Origin: Candidatus Heimdallarchaeota archaeon
GTDB lineage: Archaea > Asgardarchaeota > Heimdallarchaeia > JABLTI01
Length of the DNA stretch: 5,828 nucleotides
NCBI GenBank assembly: GCA_019894765.1
Contig: JAGXNT010000096.1
Span: 1-5,828, forward strand
Reading direction: 5' to 3'
This document shows positions 1 through 4,659 of this stretch, piece after piece. The notes under the pieces are model-generated. The model was not told the DNA's origin, searched no databases, and saw only the letters and a list, made by a program, of their open reading frames with translations. The number at the start of each line of letters is the position of its first letter. Position 1 is the first letter of the stretch. The translations under genes and the position numbers were made by a program.

Positions 1-68
1 TCAGCAACGGGTCTTCCCGCATGTGTTGTTAGTGTTTTTTCTTTTTTCTTTTCTTTCTCTTTTGTCAC
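1..68 (-). CDS. Haem catalase, N-terminal fragment (runs off left edge)
   Basis: Reading the minus strand from a GTG at 68-66 gives 22 complete codons that stay open to the window edge. A lysine/glutamate-rich tail (about residues 2-11) is followed by TLTTHAGRPVA. This is the well-known amino-terminal signature of monofunctional haem catalases, which continue 'DNQNS..AGPRGP'; the last two visible bases (GA) allow the expected Asp. Such enzymes convert hydrogen peroxide to water and oxygen in the cytoplasm. The GTG start is fixed by an AGGAGG eight bases upstream. The gene is divergent from a PerR-like repressor gene, the classical arrangement for a peroxide-inducible catalase. Only the leader is visible, so haem ligands and catalytic residues cannot be checked. 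The charged N-terminal extension is longer than in many bacterial catalases. The family call rests on a short motif but the context supports it strongly. Confidence 0.82.
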   Translation of the reverse strand, partial: MTKEKEKKKEKTLTTHAGRPVA

Positions 69-76
69 AATATATT

Positions 77-82
77 CCTCCT
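77..82 (-). promoter_or_regulatory. Shine-Dalgarno of the catalase gene
   Basis: AGGAGG on the minus strand, with eight bases between it and the GTG at 68. It is the strongest ribosome binding site in the window and is what selects the GTG start. Most other genes here have weaker GGTG- or GAGG-like sites, so catalase may be translated at a high rate. Confidence 0.75.
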
Positions 83-117
83 TTGAAACAAAAAGTTTTA
101 TAGTAAAAAACAATCAA

Positions 118-127
118 GTATAATTAA
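118..127 (-). promoter_or_regulatory. Probable TATA element of the catalase gene
   Basis: On the minus strand this reads TTAATTATAC, an archaeal TATA-like box. With the usual spacing of about 25-27 bases the transcript would start near position 96, giving a leader of roughly 28 bases that contains the AGGAGG site. A second candidate, CTATAAAAC (103-95 on the minus strand), would start transcription too close to the ribosome binding site, so it is less likely. The chosen box overlaps the inverted repeat at 125-139, as a repressible promoter would. No start site is known; this is inferred from spacing. Confidence 0.4.
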
Positions 128-139
128 GAATCATTCTTA
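125..139. promoter_or_regulatory. PerR/Fur-type operator, perfect 7-1-7 inverted repeat
   Basis: TAAGAAT, one spacer base C, then ATTCTTA: a perfect 7-1-7 palindrome between the divergent catalase and PerR-like genes. The geometry is that of the bacterial PerR box (TTATAATnATTATAA) and the Fur box core. Five of seven bases match the PerR consensus in each half-site (positions 1, 3, 5, 6 and 7). It lies over the likely TATA/BRE of the catalase promoter and about 30 bases upstream of the BRE/TATA of the regulator gene. Binding should therefore block catalase transcription directly and could also affect the regulator's own promoter. The operator role is inferred; the palindrome is seen directly. 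Confidence 0.7.
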
Positions 140-167
140 TTTAAGATTTGTGTGTGACGAATTAAGT

Positions 168-182
168 AAAGGCATATAATTA
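168..182 (+). promoter_or_regulatory. Probable BRE/TATA promoter of the PerR-like gene
   Basis: A purine-rich AAAGG (168-172, BRE-like) is followed by ATATAATTA (174-182). The box centre is about 40 bases before the ATG at 218, predicting a start near 205 and a short leader of about 13 bases. It faces away from the catalase promoter. Confidence 0.45.
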
Positions 183-217
183 TAAATTAGCAATTCAAAA
201 CCATAGATGGATGAATA

Positions 218-649
218 ATGTCAGAAATGAGTGACCAAGAGCTTAAAGCTCTCCTACATAAACATAGACTAAAAGCAACTCTGCAACGACTTGCGATATG
301 CAAATATATACTACAAAGCCAAGAACATCCAACTGCTGACAAAATCCTATCCGATATTAGAAAAGAATACAAAACGATAAGTCAAGCAACTGTTTACAAG
401 ACTCTTTCTCTGTTAAAGAAATTAGGCCTGATTTCTGAGCTTAGCTTTGATAATAATCATTCTAGATTTGATCCAATACAAGAGGTTCATGTTAATATTA
501 TTTGTCCAAATTGTGATAGTATTTCTGATTATGAATCTGAACTCGTACAAGATTTTTGGCAGAATATTAATTTAGAAATTGGTGAAAGAATTATCGGTCA
601 ACGTTTTGATATCTACAAAATATGCGAAAGATGTCATGTTGGGAAGTAA
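218..649 (+). CDS. PerR-like Fur-family metalloregulator
   Basis: A 143-residue Fur-superfamily repressor, the usual length. An N-terminal winged helix (about 10-80) contains LKATLQR and the recognition helix ISQATVYKTLSLLKKLG (54-70). A C-terminal metal-binding dimerisation domain follows. C96-x-x-C99 and C136-x-x-C139 form the structural zinc site. The sensing site matches Bacillus subtilis PerR numbering without gaps: H37 (in HPTAD), D85 (in SRFD), H91 and D104 are present. The Asp at 85, rather than Glu, is a PerR trait. The fifth ligand, His93 in PerR, is Asn here (codon 494-496, AAT). In B. subtilis PerR, Fe-dependent peroxide oxidation of H37 or H91 releases the repressor from DNA; both are kept. 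The start at 218 is preferred because upstream ATGs at 207 and 211 hit stops; ATG 227 is an in-frame alternative. Divergence from catalase and the palindrome at 125-139 support a peroxide-sensing role. An iron-responsive Fur cannot be excluded. Confidence 0.88.
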   Translation: MSEMSDQELKALLHKHRLKATLQRLAICKYILQSQEHPTADKILSDIRKEYKTISQATVYKTLSLLKKLGLISELSFDNNHSRFDPIQEVHVNIICPNCDSISDYESELVQDFWQNINLEIGERIIGQRFDIYKICERCHVGK

Positions 650-694
650 ACCTTATACTAAAATTAAATAAAAAATAATGAATGTGGTATATCA

Positions 695-1678
695 TTGACA
701 AAAGAAATCAAGAAAGTAAAATTAAAAGGAACTAAAATTGAAATAACTCCAATTGGTATTGGAGTTATGCAGTTTTCTTGGGGACAAAGAATGTTCAAAA
801 TGATGGGTTCTGGAGATGTGAATGAGGATACAAGAAATGGCATCATAAAAGCGGCATTTGCTGGTGGCGTTAATTGGTTTGATACTGCTGAAGCTTATTC
901 TAGTTCTGAAAAATATCTTGCTAGTGCACTTAAAGCTAACGGAATTAAAGACAAGGATGTTATAATTGCTGATAAATGGATGCCGATGGCAAGAACTGCA
1001 ACTCACTTGAAGAAATCGATAGAGAAGCGACTTACTGCTTTAGATGGTTTTACTATAGATATACATCAAATCCATGCACCAATTTCATTCTCTAGCATAA
1101 AAGCTCAGATGAATACTATGGCTGATTTGGTTGAAAGTGAGAAAATTCGTTCTATTGGTGTTAGTAATTTTTCAAAAAATCAAATGATAAAAGCACACGA
1201 AGCTTTAGAAGAACGTGGTTTACAATTGGTTTCTAATCAAGTAAAATATAGTTTGCTTCATCGTAGAATCGAGAAGAATGGTGTTCTAGATGCTGCTAAA
1301 GAACTTGGCATCAAAATCATTAGTTATAGTCCATTACATCAAGGTGTTTTAACTGGTTGTTATCATAATAATCCTGACTTGAAGAAAAATGTGTCTTTTA
1401 TGAAACGAAAAATGTACCCTAATGTTGAGAAACAAGTAAGAAGAACAGAAACGCTAATGCAAGCAATAAAAGAAATTGCTACAAAGCACAACGTTAAAGC
1501 ATCTCAAGTTTCACTTAATTGGCTCATTAATTACAGCAAAGACACAGTTGTTGCAATACCTGGAGCTTCCAAAATCAATCATGTTGTGGAAAATGTTAGT
1601 GCAATGACTTTTGAATTAACAAAGAACGAAATAGCTGAACTCGATGAACTATCAAGACCATTAAATAGAATGAAATGA
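695..1678 (+). CDS. Aldo-keto reductase, NAD(P)H-dependent (TTG start)
   Basis: A 327-residue cytoplasmic (beta/alpha)8-barrel oxidoreductase of the aldo-keto reductase superfamily, full length for the family. It reduces aldehydes or ketones with NAD(P)H. The catalytic tetrad is visible as D63 (in WFDTAEAY), Y68, K94 (ADKW) and H127 (IHQIHAP). IGVSNFS (154-160) and the C-terminal cofactor loop IPGASKINHVVENV (288-301) are further family signatures. The TTG at 695 is chosen because an in-frame stop lies at 665, no ATG or GTG exists between them, and the next ATG (codon 25) would remove the first beta strand KGTKIEITPIGIG. GTGGT at 684-688 may be the ribosome site. It follows the PerR-like gene by 45 bases, so the two are probably co-transcribed; many such reductases detoxify carbonyls made under oxidative stress. 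The actual substrate is unknown. The sequence looks closest to the YajO/Tas/KCNAB-like branch by eye, a weak judgement. Confidence 0.92.
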   Translation: MTKEIKKVKLKGTKIEITPIGIGVMQFSWGQRMFKMMGSGDVNEDTRNGIIKAAFAGGVNWFDTAEAYSSSEKYLASALKANGIKDKDVIIADKWMPMARTATHLKKSIEKRLTALDGFTIDIHQIHAPISFSSIKAQMNTMADLVESEKIRSIGVSNFSKNQMIKAHEALEERGLQLVSNQVKYSLLHRRIEKNGVLDAAKELGIKIISYSPLHQGVLTGCYHNNPDLKKNVSFMKRKMYPNVEKQVRRTETLMQAIKEIATKHNVKASQVSLNWLINYSKDTVVAIPGASKINHVVENVSAMTFELTKNEIAELDELSRPLNRMK

Positions 1679-1687
1679 ATAAAATGT

Positions 1688-1725
1688 GTCAGACTTCTTG
1701 GTCTGACCATAATTTATCTGTTTTT
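1688..1725 (+). terminator. Hairpin plus T tract after the perR-AKR unit
   Basis: GTCAGAC (1688-1694), a six-base loop TTCTTG, then GTCTGAC (1701-1707) form a perfect 7-bp stem ten bases after the reductase stop codon. A TTTTT run follows at 1721-1725. The T run alone could terminate archaeal RNA polymerase, and the hairpin may stabilise the 3' end. The stem is followed by 13 bases before the T run, so this is not a textbook intrinsic terminator. Confidence 0.55.
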
Positions 1726-1760
1726 AATTAGATTTCCGAAGGTATTTCTAAGTAAATAAT

Positions 1761-1776
1761 AAAGAAGATATTTAAT
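1761..1776 (+). promoter_or_regulatory. Possible BRE/TATA promoter of the DinB-SnoaL-DinB genes
   Basis: AAAGAAG (1761-1767) followed by ATATTTAAT (1768-1776). Standard spacing predicts transcription from about 1798, giving a leader of some 23 bases that holds GAGGG (1811-1815) six to ten bases before the ATG at 1821. In such AT-rich DNA TATA-like words are common, so this rests mainly on spacing. Confidence 0.35.
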
Positions 1777-1820
1777 CAAATTTAGACATTGTTTTCTTAT
1801 AGTTTTACTAGAGGGTTTGT

Positions 1821-2315
1821 ATGAAAGATTCGTTATTTATTGAAATATGCAAAAATGAATATCACGCACTAATTCAGATGCTACAAAAGGAAATAAACAT
1901 CTGTTCTGATGAGTTATGGAACAAAGAAATAGATGAACCTCCTTTCTGGCAACAAGCTTATCATACAATCTATTATCTCGATTTCTATTTAGGTGATAAT
2001 CCTAAGAAACGTCCGGAGAGATTTACAGTAAAGGAAAACCTAAATGAAAAAATGGAAGAAATTCTTTCAAAACAAGAATTACTAGAATATCTTGCTTCTG
2101 TCGAAAAGAAATGTGATCAAGTTCTTGAAGGTTTATCAGATGAAAAATTAGAAGGGAAAAACAGTTATTTCTGGACAGGACCAACATTGGCTCATCGCTT
2201 TATCTACAATATACGTCATTCGCAACATCACATTGGGAGATTGAATTCAATTCTTAGACGTCATATGAGTGATGCCTCTAAATGGGTAATAAGTACGAAA
2301 AAAGATAAGAAGTGA
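1821..2315 (+). CDS. DinB/YfiT-superfamily protein (first copy)
   Basis: A 164-residue protein with the layout of the DinB-like four-helix-bundle metalloenzymes. The three expected metal-binding histidines are present: H48 in the second helix (WQQAYHTIYYLDFYL) and H133/H137 in the HxxxH of the last helix (YNIRHSQHHIGRLNSIL); H136 is an extra one. The family includes thiol-dependent S-transferases and isomerases (BstA, mycothiol-dependent maleylpyruvate isomerase) and many members of unknown reaction. No signal peptide or membrane segment is seen, so it should be cytoplasmic. The C-terminus is lysine-rich. The ATG has a GAGGG site upstream. The stop codon overlaps or nearly touches the next gene's start, so the two are translationally linked. 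Substrate unknown. The fold call is fairly secure, any specific activity is not. Confidence 0.78.
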   Translation: MKDSLFIEICKNEYHALIQMLQKEINICSDELWNKEIDEPPFWQQAYHTIYYLDFYLGDNPKKRPERFTVKENLNEKMEEILSKQELLEYLASVEKKCDQVLEGLSDEKLEGKNSYFWTGPTLAHRFIYNIRHSQHHIGRLNSILRRHMSDASKWVISTKKDKK

Positions 2316-2320
2316 AAAAA

Positions 2321-2746
2321 ATGTCTAGAGAAGAAAATATTGAAAATATACATAGTTTTTTTGATTTTTTTAATCAAATTAAAATCTTGGAAGTATCTGA
2401 ATTTTTCGCTGAAGATATAAAAGTATTACTTCCATATCATTCGGGATTATTTCCTTCTGAAACCATTGGAAAGAAGAACATTTACGAAAGTTGGAATAAT
2501 TTTTCGAAGAATTTTAGCGATATAACATTCCTTCTTGAGGAAATCATGCCTTTTGAAGAGCCAAATAAAATCGCAGTAAAATTATCTGGCAAACACAAAT
2601 TTAAGAATAAAGCTGGCTCTTATGATAATGATTATTTCTTTCTTTTCTATTTTGATGAAAATGGAAAAATCTTTGAATTACATGAATACTTTAATCCAGT
2701 TATTGCTGCTAAAACATTTAATATGTTGGACAAAATATGTAAATGA
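2321..2746 (+). CDS. SnoaL/NTF2-like small protein
   Basis: A 141-residue protein with the cone-shaped NTF2-like (SnoaL/ketosteroid-isomerase) pattern. An N-terminal helical stretch (about 5-30) precedes a curved beta sheet, which ends in IFELHEYFNPVIAAKTF (117-133). The motif E-[YW]-[FHW]-NP-x-x-A-A resembles the C-terminal strand of PhzA/PhzB-like and other SnoaL-like proteins. These act as small isomerases, hydrolases, cyclases or ligand-binding partners in the cytoplasm. The start is ambiguous: a GTG at 2312 would overlap the preceding TGA by four bases (GTGA) and add three residues, while the ATG at 2321 begins six bases after that stop. ATG is preferred as the commoner codon, with AAGTGA upstream as a weak ribosome site. 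It is sandwiched between two DinB-like genes, which suggests a shared pathway. Function is not recognisable beyond the fold. Confidence 0.7.
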   Translation: MSREENIENIHSFFDFFNQIKILEVSEFFAEDIKVLLPYHSGLFPSETIGKKNIYESWNNFSKNFSDITFLLEEIMPFEEPNKIAVKLSGKHKFKNKAGSYDNDYFFLFYFDENGKIFELHEYFNPVIAAKTFNMLDKICK

Positions 2747-2799
2747 AATATTTATCAAATAAATTGATATTAGAATAAAATACTTGTGTGGTGTATTAG

Positions 2800-3378
2800 A
2801 TGGGATTGAAACAATATGCAATTGAATCTTTAGAGATAGCTCAATGGAATGTATTAAAAGCAATTTTTAGGTTACAACCAGAAGATTTTGAAGAAGAAAT
2901 AAAACCAAATTATAATCCAATAAATTGGATGCTAGGGCATTTAATGATTCAAATGGATTATTACTTCAACTATTTGTGTCAAGGTAAAAGAATTGTAAGC
3001 GAAGCTTTTCTACAATTTTATCATCCGCCAAGAGTGGACCATGAAGAAATTATTGATTTTCCTCTGAGTATAAAAGATTTAATTGATACTTTCCTCGAAG
3101 TCTCTGAATCAAGTTTCAATTATCTCAATAGTTTAACAGAAGAGAAATTCAACGAATTACCTGAACATAATGAAAACAATACTGAAATCTTAAGTGAATT
3201 AATTCAGCGAGTTTCCTTACATTTCATGGGTCACACAGGACAAATAATTTGGATAAAGAAACATCTTGGTAAAGGTGGTGCATTTGTTATGGGAGTAAAG
3301 AAAAAACAAAGAGAAGATAGTAAAATAAAATGGTTGCAATGGTGGAATGAGAACAAGGAAAAATATAGCATAGATTAA
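2800..3378 (+). CDS. DinB-superfamily protein (second copy)
   Basis: A 192-residue DinB-like protein, longer than the first copy and clearly divergent from it. The metal ligands are H47 (NWMLGHLMIQMDYYF, a typical DinB helix-2 motif) and the HxxxH pair H141/H145 (SLHFMGHTGQIIWIKKHLG). The HxGQ following the second His of this pair is common in DinB proteins. The C-terminal 30 residues are lysine- and tryptophan-rich (KWLQWWNENKEK). GGTG at 2790-2793 lies about six bases before the ATG and can serve as ribosome site. It follows the SnoaL-like gene by 53 bases on the same strand with no clear promoter, so co-transcription is likely. It is probably a cytoplasmic metal-dependent transferase or hydrolase of unknown substrate. 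Confidence 0.8.
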   Translation: MGLKQYAIESLEIAQWNVLKAIFRLQPEDFEEEIKPNYNPINWMLGHLMIQMDYYFNYLCQGKRIVSEAFLQFYHPPRVDHEEIIDFPLSIKDLIDTFLEVSESSFNYLNSLTEEKFNELPEHNENNTEILSELIQRVSLHFMGHTGQIIWIKKHLGKGGAFVMGVKKKQREDSKIKWLQWWNENKEKYSID

Positions 3379-3416
3379 GCTAATTAATTTATTTAATGAA
3401 GGAATGTTGTTTTAAA

Positions 3417-3427
3417 CCCCTTTTCTT
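3417..3427 (+). terminator. Possible pyrimidine-tract terminator after the DinB operon
   Basis: CCCCTTTTCTT lies 39 bases after the second DinB stop, preceded by TTGTTTT. Archaeal polymerase stops at T-rich tracts without needing a hairpin. A 7-bp A/T inverted repeat (ATTATTT at 3428-3434 and AAATAAT at 3441-3447) follows directly but is weak evidence in such AT-rich DNA. Confidence 0.3.
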
Positions 3428-3449
3428 ATTATTTAAATTAAAATAATGT

Positions 3450-3469
3450 TTAATTTAAGATTAAATTAA
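3450..3469. promoter_or_regulatory. 9-2-9 palindrome in the promoter region of the surface-protein gene
   Basis: TTAATTTAA, spacer GA, then TTAAATTAA: a perfect 9-2-9 inverted repeat ending 26 bases before the ATG at 3496. It sits where a TATA/BRE element for a short-leader transcript would be, so it may be the promoter, an operator, or both. All arm bases are A or T, so chance symmetry is a real possibility. Confidence 0.35.
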
Positions 3470-3495
3470 TTACAAATCAGTTGAGAGCCTAGTTA

Positions 3496-4605
3496 ATGAA
3501 TCAAGATAATAGAGTTCTACAAGTAGTTGTAATCATAATAATTATTTTTGGTGCATTATTAGCTGGTGGAACAGTTTTTGTTAATCATGATTTATTAGGA
3601 TCAGGACTGAGAGTTAGTCAAGCAAGATTTTCAGATACTAACTCTAATAATAAAACAGATACTCTTGAGCTCATTTTACAAAACAATGCTTTTTTTAAAG
3701 TGGATATTGATAAAATTTCAATTGAGAAAAAGAGTATAGATATTGATTGGACTTATAATAACTCAATTACAATTGATTCCGGTAATAATTTTAGAGTTCT
3801 TTGCACTGCAAGAAATTCTTCTTCGGAAGTTGGTTTCTTTGAAGTTTTAAGAATCTACATTCAGTTTAATGAAAAATACCTTTCTTTTTTTGTTAGAATT
3901 GGCATTGAATTTAGTGATACCTCTTTTATTTATAGAGAAGATTTCGAATCAGAATTTCACATTGATCAATGGGATTACTTTCGTTTTAGAAATCTTGAAG
4001 GTCAACCTATTCATGGCGAATATTCTAGCATTCTTGATTGGACTAAATCACTTGATTCACTTGAATTAGATAGTTGCTGGATTAGCACTACAAGTAATTG
4101 TCATTATGTAGTCATGAGAACAGATCTCTATAATTTTGGTAATGTTAATTTTTCAGCAGATATAAGAAGCAGAGACAATGATGGTGTAGGTATCATTTTC
4201 AGATATAATGATACTGGATATTTCCCTAAATTTTATCTGGTTTGGTTTACTGATGATCATCCTATTAATGATGAAGAATACCTAGTTGAGGAATCTCATC
4301 TGTTTAATTGGTCCACTCCAAATGATACTGTTGAATTAGGAAAAGTAAACCTTCATTTTGTTGAAGGATATGATGCAGGTAATGGTATTATTGGATTCCA
4401 TTGGACTAAACTAAATAGCACTTCACTTATTAGAAATCAATATTGGCAAAACTGGCAGATTTCTTTAGATAACGAACAATTCAATTTTTATTATGATTAT
4501 AATAAAATTCTTTCTTATTCAGGCATTTCAAATGTGAACGGGACTTTTGGTTTTGTTTCATTTGAAAGTAGAAATTCAGGCTTTGATAATATCCATGTTT
4601 GGTAA
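3496..4605 (+). CDS. Membrane-anchored extracellular protein with lectin-like C-terminal domain
   Basis: A 369-residue protein of unknown function. Residues about 7-29 are one hydrophobic segment (VVVIIIIIFGALLAGG), probably an uncleaved anchor with the rest outside the cell. It is followed by a beta-rich domain (about 38-140) that recalls archaeal pilin-like sandwiches: it opens with a D-x-N-x-N stretch at 47-51 and contains ITIDSGNNFRVLC. A second domain (about 145-369) looks like a concanavalin-type jelly roll: REDFESE start, SADIRSRDNDGVGIIFRYND (220-239), FYLVWF (246-251) and the closing GFDNIHVW. The DNDGVGIIFRY...FYLVWF pattern resembles the thrombospondin C-terminal domain. Nine NxS/T sequons (N52, N88, N107, N218, N238, N271, N276, N307, N348) fit a glycosylated surface protein; C194 and C202 could pair. 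No glycosidase catalytic motif is recognised, so adhesion or glycan binding is the best guess. It has its own promoter region and converges on the GNAT gene. The gene call is secure; the domain reading is by eye. Confidence 0.72.
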   Translation: MNQDNRVLQVVVIIIIIFGALLAGGTVFVNHDLLGSGLRVSQARFSDTNSNNKTDTLELILQNNAFFKVDIDKISIEKKSIDIDWTYNNSITIDSGNNFRVLCTARNSSSEVGFFEVLRIYIQFNEKYLSFFVRIGIEFSDTSFIYREDFESEFHIDQWDYFRFRNLEGQPIHGEYSSILDWTKSLDSLELDSCWISTTSNCHYVVMRTDLYNFGNVNFSADIRSRDNDGVGIIFRYNDTGYFPKFYLVWFTDDHPINDEEYLVEESHLFNWSTPNDTVELGKVNLHFVEGYDAGNGIIGFHWTKLNSTSLIRNQYWQNWQISLDNEQFNFYYDYNKILSYSGISNVNGTFGFVSFESRNSGFDNIHVW

Positions 4606-4640
4606 AGCGATTATTCCAGTTCAAATTCCTTTTTCGAGTG

Positions 4641-4659
4641 AAAAAATTACAATTTTTTT
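4641..4659. terminator. Bidirectional terminator between convergent genes
   Basis: AAAAAATT (4641-4648), spacer AC, then AATTTTTT (4651-4658) is a perfect 8-2-8 palindrome, extended to seven T on the plus strand. It gives a T run to transcripts from both sides: the surface-protein gene (stop 4605, also with T5 at 4630-4634) and the GNAT gene, whose stop codon TAA (4649-4647) lies inside the repeat. Confidence 0.6.

Noticed and set aside
187..372. Minus-strand open frame of 61 codons opposite the PerR-like gene
   Set aside because: It lies antisense to a clearly recognisable Fur-family protein, has no family signature, and is cysteine/serine-rich in the way of shadow frames.
664..1006. Two minus-strand open frames (664-846 and 722-1006) opposite the aldo-keto reductase start
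   Set aside because: They are antisense to the conserved N-terminal barrel of the reductase, including the D63/Y68 region, and show no recognisable domain.
2678..2863. Minus-strand 61-codon frame across the SnoaL/DinB junction
   Set aside because: It overlaps two supported genes in antisense and encodes a low-complexity I/S/H-rich sequence.
3428..3447. A/T inverted repeat ATTATTT...AAATAAT as a terminator hairpin
   Set aside because: Seven A/T pairs with a six-base loop are too weak and too expected in this composition to call on their own.
3496..3590. Class III (pilin/archaellin) signal peptide on the surface protein
   Set aside because: The typical charged residue plus glycine cleavage site before the hydrophobic segment is missing (DNRVLQVVV), so an uncleaved anchor is more likely.
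3634..3660. D-x-N-x-N-x-x-x-D stretch as an EF-hand or dockerin-type calcium site
   Set aside because: There is no glycine at the turn and no paired second loop or flanking helix; it is better read as the variable first turn of a pilin-like beta domain.
3869..4069. Plus-strand hydrophobic 66-codon frame inside the surface-protein gene
   Set aside because: It looks like a small membrane protein, but it is out of frame within a long supported gene; T-rich codons read in another frame give leucine/phenylalanine runs.
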